A stretch of 43,024 bases of DNA, taken from positions 1-43,024 of the forward strand of contig JAFGKU010000004.1 of assembly GCA_016928415.1 (NCBI GenBank), written 5' to 3'. Below the pieces are notes generated by a model. The model saw only the letters and a program-made list of their open reading frames with translations, searched no databases and was not told the origin of the DNA. This DNA is from Spirochaetales bacterium. Lineage in GTDB: Bacteria; Spirochaetota; Spirochaetia; SZUA-6; JAFGRV01. Of this stretch, positions 1 through 8,752 are shown piece after piece. Numbering within the stretch: position 1 is the stretch's first letter; the number at the start of each line of letters is the position of its first letter. Made by a program: the position numbers and the translations under genes.

Positions 1-432
1 ATTATCTATATTTTCCGGCTCCATATCTTCATACGTAAAATCGGTCCCCATAAAATAACCTTTTTTACTGCCGGCTGTTATTCTCTGAAGCATTCCCCTG
101 GCCGGGAGATACAGCCATTGGTCATTGTCACGGTCTTTATTGTCCCATGTCAGCATTGCCGTGCCAGAAATTGATTTGGGCGAATCGAACACTATCAATA
201 AGCCGGAAGTGTTGTCCTTGAAATTTTCCTTAACATATCTTCTAAAGACCCTTTTTTCCTTCGCCCCGTTTTTATCGGTTAAAATCATTATCTCTTTGGT
301 AAATTCGGTTTGGGACTTGTGGCGGTTTTCCTGTTCCTTCATGATTTGCAGGCCGGTCCATTGTTCTTCACAATGGGCTGCAGATAGAAAAAGCTGGAAA
401 AATATAATTATAAGAGCACAGATTTTTGTCAT
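1..432 (-). CDS. LolA-like outer membrane lipoprotein-sorting protein (partial, 3' end off window)
   Basis: Translating the minus strand from the ATG at 432 gives 144 residues open to the left edge, so the C-terminal part lies outside the window. Residues 1-21 form a signal peptide ending near AAHCEE. The rest has the look of the LolA-like family found next to FtsX/RND-type exporters (short runs such as ENFKDNTSGLLIVF and GTAMLTWDNKD, then WLYLPARG and GTDFTYEDME). These resemble equivalent parts of the second LolA-like protein at 41073-41828. The family is thought to act in the periplasm in handling lipoproteins or lipids. The plus-strand reading frame over the same bases is its shadow. The family call is fairly secure; the substrate is unknown. 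Confidence 0.75.
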   Translation of the reverse strand, partial: MTKICALIIIFFQLFLSAAHCEEQWTGLQIMKEQENRHKSQTEFTKEIMILTDKNGAKEKRVFRRYVKENFKDNTSGLLIVFDSPKSISGTAMLTWDNKDRDNDQWLYLPARGMLQRITAGSKKGYFMGTDFTYEDMEPENIDN

Positions 433-636
433 GTGTTATATAATATCTTATAATCCTGGTTATAGCAAGGTTTATTATAATAACTGGATTATTCGTTTGT
501 TTATAAATAATTGATAAATTGAAGTTTATATTGAATTCCATTTCTGTTTAAATCATAATTATATAAAGAACGGGTTCATTTTTTGCTTATCCGTATATGG
601 AATAAATTCACTTTAATTGAATGGAAGGGAAACAAA
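433..636. other. AT-rich divergent intergenic region
   Basis: This 204-bp AT-rich gap separates the minus-strand LolA-like gene from the plus-strand glycoside hydrolase gene and must hold promoters for both. Several TATAAT-like strings occur (for example near 442-460 and 570), but none has a convincing -35 partner, so no promoter is called. Confidence 0.5.
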
Positions 637-3342
637 ATGCGGGTTTACGCTTTTTTTATAGTCTCAATTTGTGTTCTCCTTGCCGCTTGTGCAGGAGCCG
701 GTCGATCATTAGGAGAGGTAAATGATATGGATGCTTTATTTGATTTCTATATTCCCTGGGATGACGATTCGAAAACTCCCATAGATTTAAGCGGCCTGCT
801 GGACAAACCGGCCGGGAAGAATGGTTATATAAAACCGGATAAAAACGGTCATTTGACAGCGGCGGGGAAACGAATAAGGTTTTGGGGCGTAAATTTTACG
901 TTTGCCAACAATTTTCCGGACAAGGCAAGTGCTGAAAAGGCGGCAGGGCATCTGGCCAAGTACGGCGTTAACATAGTCAGGTTTCATCACATGGACATGT
1001 TCGCCCAGCCGGACGGCATCTGGACAACGAATAAACCGGACAGGAAATTAAGTCCCGGCCAGCTGGACAAGCTTGATTATTTTGTTTCTGAATTAAAGAC
1101 AAACGGGATTTACGTTGACATCAATCTCCTCGTATCACGGCCCTTCAACCTGGACCAGGAATTGAATCCGGACATCAATAAGGTCAAGGACTGGAAGGTC
1201 CGCGCCACCCTCGGTTTTTTTGACCCGGCAATAATGGATCTGCAGAAAAAATACGCCAAAGACCTCCTGGACCGCGTCAATCCCTATACGAATACAAAAT
1301 ACACGGAGGAACCTTCCGTGGCTGTCATCGAAATCAATAATGAAAACGGTCTTGTACAGGCTTATAAAAGCCGTCAATTGAATGATCTTCCTCCTTTTTA
1401 TAAGAATTCGCTTTTTACACGATGGAATGCGTGGTTGAAAAAAAAATACGGTACTCATGAGAAACTCGTGTCGCAATGGGGCGTTACACATTCGGCAAGC
1501 AAGGAGGAAATCCTGGGAAACGGTAATTTCAAGGAAGCGACACTTGAATCCTGGAGATTTGAGCAGCATGAAGCGGCAAAGGGAAAGGCCGAAACAGTGA
1601 ATGAAGGTCCTGCCGGCGATAAATGCTTAAAGATAACCGTAATTACAAAGGGAACGGAATCCTGGCATGTGCAATTCAACCAGCCGGGAATAAGCTTTGA
1701 ATCCGGTGTGCCGTATACGCTTTCCTTTATGGCGCGGTCCGATACGGAAAGAACCATGTCGGCCGGTGTCATGATGGCCCATGAACCATGGCAGAATCTT
1801 GGATTCGACACATCGTGTAAATTGGCGAAGGAATGGAAGGAATTCGAATTTACTTTCAGCTGCAATGAAGCTGACACAAACGGGCGTGTCAATTTTTCCC
1901 AGCTGGCAGACAAAACCGGTTCGTTATGGATTGCCCGGGTTTCCCTTATAAAAGGCGGGAGCCTGGGCCTTTTTGAAGGGGAGAATCTTGACGGAGATGG
2001 TATTAACATTTTCACAACAGATACGGACTTTTCAAGAACGGAAAATGCCAAGGTCAATTGGTATGAATTCCTGCTTGAAGTTGAACGAAATTACTGGACG
2101 GAAATGTATTATTTTTTAAAAAATACGCTCAAGGTAAAGCAGCCTGTAATGGGTACAATTGTCGGGTGCAGCACCCCCAATTTAATGGCCGGCCTGGATA
2201 TGATAGACACGCATTCGTATTTCCGGCATCCGGCATTCCCGGGAATTCCCTGGGACCAGAAGAACTGGTATGTGAAAAATGATGCCATGGTTAACGTGCC
2301 GGGGGAATCCACGCTGGCGGGACTTTTTACTAAACAGGTAGAGGGCAAACCGCACAGTGTTTCCGAATACAATCAGGCCCATCCCAATTCCTACCAGGCG
2401 GAGGCGTTCTTTTTCCTGTCGGTTTATGCCGCTTTCCAGGACTGGGATATGCTCATTCCCTTTGATTATTCCCACGGGTACATAGAAGGAAATATGAGAA
2501 AGGCGCAGAATTTTTTTGATGTGGACCAGAATCCGGTAAAGCTTGCCTCGTACATTCCCTGCAGCCTCGCCTTCCTGCGGGAAGATATTCAACCGGCCCG
2601 TCAGACGGTAGGCGTTCCTTTCCCGGAAAGTTCCGAAGCACGGGCGCTTGTCAAGGCATGGGCCTGGCAGCTTGTTGACGGTTCAACGGCCGGGGCAGAC
2701 CCCTTGATCGGCCTGGTTCATAAGTTGAGCCTGGTAACAGACGATAAATTAAATAAACCGTCGTTTCTCCCTGCGCAAACCATGCCTGATTCTAAAAGGA
2801 AATTTGTTTCTGATACCGAAGAAATCGTATGGGACGTTTCCGTGCCTCGAAAGGGGATTTTAACCTGTGATACCGCGAAAACAAAAATTGCGCTGGGATA
2901 TTTAAAGGATAAGAGAGTCTCACTCCATAATTTTACAGTCAGTTCTGTTGACAGTATGCAGAATGGTTTTTGCGTTATATCCGCATCGTTATTAAAGGGG
3001 AATTCGTTTCAGGATGCGGAACAGATTCTGATTACCGCGCTCGGTTCCTTTACAAATACGGATGTTCGATATTATGAATATCCTGATAAACAGGTTGATT
3101 TTCCTCCACCTTACGGCATCAATGTCACCACAAAAAATAAATGGGGGAGAGCGCCGACTCGTGTGGAAGGGATTCAAGCCGATATATTATTTTCGGTAAC
3201 GGGAAATGTAACAGCCTGGGCCCTGGATAATACGGGTAACAAAAAAAGCGAGGTGCCTGTTAAGGAAAAAGACGGAAAAAAAGTAATTGCCATTGACGCA
3301 AAATACGGAACAGTCTGGTATCTTATAGAACGTATAGAGTAA
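637..3342 (+). CDS. Secreted lipoprotein glycoside hydrolase (GH clan A-like) with inserted CBM4/9-like domain
   Basis: A protein of 901 aa. The ATG at 637 is preferred over an upstream in-frame start at 583 because GGAAGGGA lies just before it and it opens directly into a lipoprotein signal (lipobox LAAC, Cys near residue 18). Residues about 60-290 look like the first half of a (beta/alpha)8 barrel. E236 in IEINNEN fits the clan A acid/base (N-E pair). E577 in SVSEYNQ fits the nucleophile. Between them, about residues 292-445, lies a beta-sandwich resembling CBM4/9 (starts GNGNFKEATLESW, ends IARVSLIKGG). After the barrel comes a beta-rich C-terminal region. It probably attacks a beta-linked plant or algal polysaccharide at the cell surface; exact family and substrate are open. 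It converges on the sugar ABC importer operon, which may take up its products. Confidence 0.8.
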   Translation: MRVYAFFIVSICVLLAACAGAGRSLGEVNDMDALFDFYIPWDDDSKTPIDLSGLLDKPAGKNGYIKPDKNGHLTAAGKRIRFWGVNFTFANNFPDKASAEKAAGHLAKYGVNIVRFHHMDMFAQPDGIWTTNKPDRKLSPGQLDKLDYFVSELKTNGIYVDINLLVSRPFNLDQELNPDINKVKDWKVRATLGFFDPAIMDLQKKYAKDLLDRVNPYTNTKYTEEPSVAVIEINNENGLVQAYKSRQLNDLPPFYKNSLFTRWNAWLKKKYGTHEKLVSQWGVTHSASKEEILGNGNFKEATLESWRFEQHEAAKGKAETVNEGPAGDKCLKITVITKGTESWHVQFNQPGISFESGVPYTLSFMARSDTERTMSAGVMMAHEPWQNLGFDTSCKLAKEWKEFEFTFSCNEADTNGRVNFSQLADKTGSLWIARVSLIKGGSLGLFEGENLDGDGINIFTTDTDFSRTENAKVNWYEFLLEVERNYWTEMYYFLKNTLKVKQPVMGTIVGCSTPNLMAGLDMIDTHSYFRHPAFPGIPWDQKNWYVKNDAMVNVPGESTLAGLFTKQVEGKPHSVSEYNQAHPNSYQAEAFFFLSVYAAFQDWDMLIPFDYSHGYIEGNMRKAQNFFDVDQNPVKLASYIPCSLAFLREDIQPARQTVGVPFPESSEARALVKAWAWQLVDGSTAGADPLIGLVHKLSLVTDDKLNKPSFLPAQTMPDSKRKFVSDTEEIVWDVSVPRKGILTCDTAKTKIALGYLKDKRVSLHNFTVSSVDSMQNGFCVISASLLKGNSFQDAEQILITALGSFTNTDVRYYEYPDKQVDFPPPYGINVTTKNKWGRAPTRVEGIQADILFSVTGNVTAWALDNTGNKKSEVPVKEKDGKKVIAIDAKYGTVWYLIERIE

Positions 3343-3345
3343 AAA

Positions 3346-3377
3346 AAAGCTGTCTCCGATGATAAAGAGACAGCTTT
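3346..3377. terminator. Bidirectional intrinsic terminator
   Basis: A perfect 11-bp stem, AAAGCTGTCTC at 3346-3356 and GAGACAGCTTT at 3367-3377, with a 10-nt loop. It begins directly after the hydrolase stop codon and lies between convergent genes. The A-run at 3341-3348 becomes a T-run for minus-strand transcripts from the ABC permease operon; the plus-strand side has a shorter T-tract. Confidence 0.8.
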
Positions 3378-3399
3378 AATATAATCCGTTTCGCTTATA

Positions 3400-4500
3400 T
3401 TATTTTTCTACACCCGTGATCACGACACCTTGCATAAAGAACTTTTGTGCGAAAAAGAATATCACCAGTGGAATGACTGATGAGGTGATTGATGCGGACA
3501 TGATCCAGTTTGTTTTTTGGGTATAGAGCTGGTTGAACTGGGTGAGCCCGACCTGAATAGGATGGAGATCTCTTGCGGAAATGAGATAAATCAGCGGACC
3601 GAAAAAGTCGTTCCAGCAGAAAAAGAAGTGGAACAGGGTAACCGCCGTCAAGGCTGGCAATGCCTGGGGTAATATTACAAGCAGGAAAGTCTTGATCGGT
3701 CCCGCCCCGTCAATTTTTGCCGCTTCATCCATCTCCCTGGGAATTCCCAGATAAAATTGTCTCAGCAGGAATATATTGTAACCATTGGCAAAATAAGCCG
3801 GAATGATCAAGGGAAGCCATGTATTGATCCAGCCGATTTTGAAAAAAACAAAATAAGTCGGAATCAGGGTAACCGCCGGCGGCAGAATGATAGTCGCCAT
3901 GACGATCATGAACAAAAACCCTTTTTGTTTAAACCGGAATCGTGCAAATCCATAAGCGACAATGGCGGCCGACATGACGGCACCGAAAGTACTTAAGATG
4001 GCATACATTGCTGTATTGAAGAGAAGACGTTCGAATCTGATTTTATTCCATGCATCGACATAATTTATCCATTTAAAATCCGTATACCATACGTTGTCCA
4101 GGGTGATCCATTTTCCTTCCCACTTTATTTCTCCGGCTTCAGGATTTTTCGGATCTATGAACATACTGTAATCAGGGCTTTTTTCCACGATAGCCCATTC
4201 CTTGATGCCGTCATTCGTAGGCACCTTGAGAATATCATATTCTTTACCCTTGTAGGTATACTTTCTCTGAGATGAGGGGATTACTAACGGTGCCCTGGGG
4301 CTGCTTATCTGATTGTCTGATTTTAATGACCCGACAACACCGTATACAAGCGGAAGAAGGAATACGAACAATACCGTGAGACTTGCCAAGGTGATTCCTG
4401 CCGATTTCAATCTGCGGATTAATTCGTTTCTGGCTCTTTTTCTTTTTAATAGATCCTGTGTCAGGTACATGTCTGCGTTTCTATTCTGTATATTACTCAT
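3400..4500 (-). CDS. Carbohydrate ABC transporter permease (MalG/UgpE-like, CUT1)
   Basis: Inner-membrane subunit of a binding-protein-dependent sugar importer, 366 aa. The EAA loop that contacts the ATPase is seen as DEAAKIDGAG in the C-terminal half. The first TM helix is about residues 30-55 and the next begins near 154. The roughly 95 polar residues between them are extra compared with usual MalG-type permeases (about 275 aa) and should form an extracytoplasmic domain. The ATG overlaps the stop of the upstream permease (ATGA at 4497-4500) and is preceded by GGGAGG, so translation is probably coupled. No ATPase gene is in the operon, so a shared MsmK/UgpC-type ATPase elsewhere is expected. 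The C-terminus ends ITGVEK. Confidence 0.88.
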   Translation of the reverse strand: MSNIQNRNADMYLTQDLLKRKRARNELIRRLKSAGITLASLTVLFVFLLPLVYGVVGSLKSDNQISSPRAPLVIPSSQRKYTYKGKEYDILKVPTNDGIKEWAIVEKSPDYSMFIDPKNPEAGEIKWEGKWITLDNVWYTDFKWINYVDAWNKIRFERLLFNTAMYAILSTFGAVMSAAIVAYGFARFRFKQKGFLFMIVMATIILPPAVTLIPTYFVFFKIGWINTWLPLIIPAYFANGYNIFLLRQFYLGIPREMDEAAKIDGAGPIKTFLLVILPQALPALTAVTLFHFFFCWNDFFGPLIYLISARDLHPIQVGLTQFNQLYTQKTNWIMSASITSSVIPLVIFFFAQKFFMQGVVITGVEK

Positions 4501-5465
4501 TTATCCGTACCTCCCGCGTAATAAACCCATTTATTGGCCGTGCCGAACAGCAGTCCGGTGAGGGCTAATGCTATAAGGAATATTATCCAGGCTATTACAG
4601 CCCCGTACCCCATGTTGAAGTAGGTGAAAGCCTGTTTGTAGAAATGAACCATGATAAAGTAGGTCATACCCTCGGGGTACCCGCTGCCACCGTTCAGGAT
4701 ATACGGTACCAGGAAATACTGCATGATGCCGATAACTCCCAGTGTAAGGTTATAAAAAATTATGGGAGAAATCATGGGAATGGTAATGTGCCATAATTGT
4801 CTCCACCAACCGGCTCCATCCACCCTGGCGGCTTCATATAATTCGGTTGGGACTTTTTGCAGACCTGCCAATAGAAGGAGCATCATATTTCCTACACCCC
4901 ACAGTCCCATTATGGTATAGGTGTAATATATAAGATTCGGGTCGGCCAACCAGCGTACGCCGTTCACACCCATTGCTTTAACACCGAATACGTTTTGCAG
5001 AAAAAGGTTAATCCATCCCGTGTATTCATTGAATACCCCTGTCCAGATAAGGGTGGTAGCGGCCAGGGGAATCATCGTCGGCATATAGAAAAGAGTCCGG
5101 AACAATTCCTTTCCTATCATTAATTTGGAATTCATAAGAATGGCTAGAAACAGGCCAAAACCCATACCAATCGGAAGTGATAACAGGGCAAAACGGGAGA
5201 TATTAATAATGGATTCCAGAATTTTGGTGTCTCCGCCCGTTAACGCCCGTTTCCAGTTTTCTATTCCGATAAAACGGGTTTCTTCCGTATTTCCCAGATT
5301 TATGTTCATCATTGTAAAACCGATCGAAGCTATCATAGGAAACAAATAAAACAATAAAAATCCCACAATCCAGGGGCTTATAAATATTAATCCCCATCTG
5401 GCTTCGTGTTTCGCTAAATCCAGGTGTTTAAGTTTAACATCAGTAATTGTTATTGACTGGTTCAT
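4497..5465 (-). CDS. Carbohydrate ABC transporter permease (MalF/UgpA-like, CUT1)
   Basis: Inner-membrane subunit, 322 aa, with about six hydrophobic helices. The EAA motif YEAARVDGAG near residue 215 is typical of the binding_protein-dependent transport family. AAGG sits eight bases before the start codon. It pairs with the downstream permease, whose start overlaps its stop, and with the binding protein upstream. It lacks the long P2 loop of E. coli MalF, as most CUT1 permeases of this size do. Substrate is not readable from the sequence; the nearby hydrolase suggests oligosaccharides. Confidence 0.9.
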   Translation of the reverse strand: MNQSITITDVKLKHLDLAKHEARWGLIFISPWIVGFLLFYLFPMIASIGFTMMNINLGNTEETRFIGIENWKRALTGGDTKILESIINISRFALLSLPIGMGFGLFLAILMNSKLMIGKELFRTLFYMPTMIPLAATTLIWTGVFNEYTGWINLFLQNVFGVKAMGVNGVRWLADPNLIYYTYTIMGLWGVGNMMLLLLAGLQKVPTELYEAARVDGAGWWRQLWHITIPMISPIIFYNLTLGVIGIMQYFLVPYILNGGSGYPEGMTYFIMVHFYKQAFTYFNMGYGAVIAWIIFLIALALTGLLFGTANKWVYYAGGTDK

Positions 5466-5485
5466 CGTGTTTGCCTTTACAAAAA

Positions 5486-5513
5486 GATTGTCCGGCCAGT
5501 TGGCCGGACAATC
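5486..5513 (-). terminator. Intercistronic hairpin between binding protein and permease genes
   Basis: A perfect 13-bp inverted repeat (GATTGTCCGGCCA at 5486-5498, TGGCCGGACAATC at 5501-5513) with only two bases between the arms. Read on the minus strand it is followed by TTTTT, so it can act as a partial terminator or 3' stabiliser. Such hairpins usually raise binding-protein expression above permease expression in sugar ABC operons. Confidence 0.75.
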
Positions 5514-5548
5514 CGAATTTTATTTTTAATTTATTTTTGAAGAAAAAA

Positions 5549-6946
5549 TTATTTGGCGCCTTCCTTGGCTTTCGCTGCATCGAAAATTTTCTGAAGATCA
5601 TCTTTCATCAAAGCAACCTGTTCATCGATATTCGTATCGGGCTTATCCATAATCAGGTTATAGAAGTCGTTATACCTGGCCGTTGTTTCCTGGAAACTCG
5701 GCATCCAGCTTTCGTGGTTGGGATTGTCGGCATACTGCATGCTGTCAACAACCACCTGCCAGTTAAGGGTTTTGCCTTCAAATTGTTTTCCTTTACCGAA
5801 TTCATCAAAGTAGGTAGCCTGCAGGCTCTTTCTTGCGGGCATACCGCCGTAGATCTTGAGAAGATCCGGTGCGGCCGGGCCAATCAGGTAGGCCATGACT
5901 TCAAAGGCGGCTTCAGGATTCTTGGAAGCTTTCATGATTTCAAAAGTATCTGCATGAAGCTTGGCTGTTGTCACGCCTTTGTAGGAAGGTACGCAGTAGT
6001 TGTCCCACTGGCCTTTTACGTTGCCAACGCAGCAAGCGGCATACCATAAATGGCAGTGCACCATTGCGATGTTGTTGGAATCAAACGTATTGCCCTTGGC
6101 AAGGAGGTCGCTGTTGACCTGGGGACCATTGGGCATGAATTTGCTTACCCACATGCCATTCTGGTGCCATTTCCAGCCTTCGACCCATTGCGGGGGTATC
6201 TGGACCTGCCAATTATTGTCAACAAGGGAGCCGGCTCCGAATTCGGTTCCAATTCCTCTGGCATCCGTCCACTGGAAGTGGAAACCCCACTGAACGACGT
6301 TTTCACCGTCGAAATTCGGGCTTGTTGCATTGTTGCCGTTTTTGTCAATCGTCAACAGCATGCCGATTTTCTTAACTGTGTCCCAGGTCCAGTCCACGGC
6401 GCTGCCGTCAGGCATAATGTACTTGTCGCCGTATTTCTGGGGAGGATAATTCAGCTTGGCATTGTCAAAAAGATCCTTGTTGCCGAAGATGTAGGAAGGA
6501 TAAACGGCGAATGGAAGACCCAAAAGACCTTCTTCAATAACCCTGTAGAAATCAACAAGAGCGGGGTCGAAATCGCTTAAATCATAACCCGCTTTTGCAA
6601 CCAACGGATCCAGGTCAAGCCATGAACCCTTGAAAGAATCTCTTCCGCGGATTCCGACCGGTCCGACGATGTCAGGAGCGTTCCCTGCCGCCATCTGTGT
6701 GGCAAGCGTGTCATATGCCTGGGCATTCGTGACAATCTCGAGAATAAGATGAGATTTCCTGTCCGGATTCTCATTGAACTTTGCAACGACCGCTTTCTGT
6801 GGTTCAAGTGTTTCCTCATTTGAACCTGCTCCAAGACCAACATACCATCTAATTTTAGGTCTCCCGCCTGCTTCATCGCAAGCTACGATGAGAAGGCCGA
6901 TGAGTAAAATAAGCAGACAGCAAAAGATTGTATACTTTTTTTTCAT
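5549..6946 (-). CDS. Extracellular sugar-binding lipoprotein of ABC importer (SBP family 1)
   Basis: A lipoprotein of 465 aa with an N-terminal signal and lipobox LIVAC (Cys near residue 23). After it the order is typical of bacterial extracellular solute-binding proteins family 1: a beta strand with RWYVGLG, then VVAKFNENPD, then a region rich in aromatic residues suited to sugar stacking (many Trp). It is the first gene of an operon with the two permeases, separated from them by a terminator-like hairpin. GGAGAAAAAGC precedes the ATG. The role is capture of a carbohydrate in the periplasm and delivery to the permease pair; the specific sugar is not known. Confidence 0.9.
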   Translation of the reverse strand: MKKKYTIFCCLLILLIGLLIVACDEAGGRPKIRWYVGLGAGSNEETLEPQKAVVAKFNENPDRKSHLILEIVTNAQAYDTLATQMAAGNAPDIVGPVGIRGRDSFKGSWLDLDPLVAKAGYDLSDFDPALVDFYRVIEEGLLGLPFAVYPSYIFGNKDLFDNAKLNYPPQKYGDKYIMPDGSAVDWTWDTVKKIGMLLTIDKNGNNATSPNFDGENVVQWGFHFQWTDARGIGTEFGAGSLVDNNWQVQIPPQWVEGWKWHQNGMWVSKFMPNGPQVNSDLLAKGNTFDSNNIAMVHCHLWYAACCVGNVKGQWDNYCVPSYKGVTTAKLHADTFEIMKASKNPEAAFEVMAYLIGPAAPDLLKIYGGMPARKSLQATYFDEFGKGKQFEGKTLNWQVVVDSMQYADNPNHESWMPSFQETTARYNDFYNLIMDKPDTNIDEQVALMKDDLQKIFDAAKAKEGAK

Positions 6947-6988
6947 GCTTTTTCTCCTTTTTTTATGGTTTTAAAAGTATATGCTGCT

Positions 6989-7017
6989 ATTTAATAATGT
7001 GTTGACATATCTGTCAA
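6989..7017 (-). promoter_or_regulatory. Promoter with overlapping palindromic operator for sugar ABC operon
   Basis: On the minus strand TTGACA (7017-7012) and TTAAAT (6994-6989) are 17 bp apart, 43 bp upstream of the binding-protein start. The -35 box is one arm of a perfect inverted repeat TTGACA-GATA-TGTCAA (7002-7017), a plausible repressor site. No regulator gene lies next to it. Confidence 0.55.
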
Positions 7018-7138
7018 GGCCGGGACAGGTGAAAATGGGAAAAAAAATATCTTTATTTTATAAATAGACTAAATCAAATAATTGCTGTATTTTGTAAGGC
7101 TCCTGGATGGAAATGTTAATAAAAAAACGGGATTATTG

Positions 7139-8752
7139 ATGGTATTTTATAAGCGGTTGATTACTAAATTATGCTACATTCATATTTATTTTGCTATTCT
7201 ATTTTTCACGTCTGCCTGTTGCGTAAAAGCCGAATCAGATTCGTACTACCCCGTGTTCATCGATAGTTTATTTACACAATCAACCAAGCCGGCAGACAAA
7301 ATAAATTCGCCGGGTGTAAGAAAGTTGAAATATCCTGATAAAAAAAATTACGGAGCGCCTCGTTATACGGTAACGTATTCCGGTACGAATGAAGAGGGCC
7401 GCTTTATTTCCATTTTACCGGACAGGAGTGATTTAACGTTAAAAAAAATTTCATTTACATTTCCAATGTTAAAAAGTTCTGTGGACATGGAATTATTACC
7501 CTATATTGATCCCCTGGAAACCAATCATGGGCAGGGAATACGTTTTTACGCTCTCTTTACCGAGCCGGTCGAAGAAATTCCCTATGGGGATAACTGGCTT
7601 TATGCTTCAGCCGGGGACAGAGGTTCCGTTTTGACTTTTGAAATGGTTTCCGGTAATAAAAATTTTTCCACAACATACTTTTGCATTCTGCCGGAGGGTG
7701 ATGACCTGCGACCGGGTGACGATTTTGTACTTGACTTCAAGGTAAGCGGTGAGGGAAACCTGACGTCTTTCGATAACGAAACAGAGGCGGATAAAACGCC
7801 CTTTTTCTTCGCAGTCGTTGATGATGATCTTCTCAAACTCGCCCGGGCGTACATAGACGATTCGCTGCCCGCTTTTACCTGGCATAACCATGATGACGAC
7901 CCTTCAACCAACACGGTCATAAAGGGAGCGGTGGCCTACAGTATCAGCGCGCAGGATTCTCCCGAGGAGTTCAGGCGGAAGATGTCCGATCAAGCCAGGT
8001 TCCTGGAAATGCATTCACAATACATCGGTTGTGAAAATCCGCGGGATTTGAGATTCACGGCACCGGGTAATGTCTGGGAAAACTATTTTAATGCCATTAA
8101 TGCAAAAAACCTCCTTTCGGTTTCCTGTGCGCCGCTTCAGGATATCAAACCGTATGCACCGGGATTTTCCAATTACCTGTACTATACACATGTACAGGTG
8201 CTGCGGGATATCAGGGCCGGCTATGATCCGTGGTTCTGGGCAGGCCAAAGCGCGGGAACGGACTGCGTGGGGTTTGTCCAAAGATGCGTCAATAAAAGCC
8301 CCGTGGAATATAAGCTTGACTATGTTACCTATTCGGTTCCGTCTCCGATCGGCCCCCATCCCTGGACCTGGGATGACGGCACGGGCCCCCTCGGGGCGGC
8401 ACGCTTTTATATGTACAGGCGAAGCCTGTTTTATGCCGGTGACGGGAATAACATCCCGTATCTTGCAAGAATAACCAGCCGTGACGACCCGGCCGGGCTT
8501 GAAAGGATTATACCCGGCGATGTGTTTTACTACAGGTTCCCCGCCTATCACGTAGCATTGGTGAACCGTGTTTTCTATACACAGGGAACAAGAACGCCGG
8601 CATTAAGGGATATTGAACTGATAGAATCAACATGGGGTACGGACGAAAACGGTGATGGATACGGCTCCGTCATCGACTTTAAAAGCGTCAAATTTTATCA
8701 TGATCTGGAACGCAACTGGCGCCTGGGCCGGTTGATAGTGAGGGATGAATGA
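7139..8752 (+). CDS. Secreted protein with NlpC/P60-like C-terminal domain
   Basis: A reading frame is open from a TTG at 7082; the ATG at 7139 (537 aa) is chosen because it leads straight into a signal sequence (FAILFFTSACC), though its ribosome site is weak. Residues about 25-330 look beta-rich and match nothing I recognise. The C-terminal part carries TDCVGFVQRC with C376 in the place of the NlpC/P60 nucleophile, then PGDVFYYRF and YHVALV with H471 as the likely catalytic His. This is the usual Cys/His order of that fold. It may cleave peptidoglycan peptides or another amide in the envelope. The next gene overlaps its stop (ATGA), so the two are probably made together. Family assignment is moderate. 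Confidence 0.6.
   Translation: MVFYKRLITKLCYIHIYFAILFFTSACCVKAESDSYYPVFIDSLFTQSTKPADKINSPGVRKLKYPDKKNYGAPRYTVTYSGTNEEGRFISILPDRSDLTLKKISFTFPMLKSSVDMELLPYIDPLETNHGQGIRFYALFTEPVEEIPYGDNWLYASAGDRGSVLTFEMVSGNKNFSTTYFCILPEGDDLRPGDDFVLDFKVSGEGNLTSFDNETEADKTPFFFAVVDDDLLKLARAYIDDSLPAFTWHNHDDDPSTNTVIKGAVAYSISAQDSPEEFRRKMSDQARFLEMHSQYIGCENPRDLRFTAPGNVWENYFNAINAKNLLSVSCAPLQDIKPYAPGFSNYLYYTHVQVLRDIRAGYDPWFWAGQSAGTDCVGFVQRCVNKSPVEYKLDYVTYSVPSPIGPHPWTWDDGTGPLGAARFYMYRRSLFYAGDGNNIPYLARITSRDDPAGLERIIPGDVFYYRFPAYHVALVNRVFYTQGTRTPALRDIELIESTWGTDENGDGYGSVIDFKSVKFYHDLERNWRLGRLIVRDE

Noticed and set aside
125..514. Plus-strand frame of 129 codons at the left edge
   Set aside because: It is antisense to the partial LolA-like gene, which has a signal peptide and family motifs.
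5653..6580. Several overlapping frames opposite the sugar-binding protein
   Set aside because: They are shadows of a well-supported gene and have no start signals or recognisable domains.
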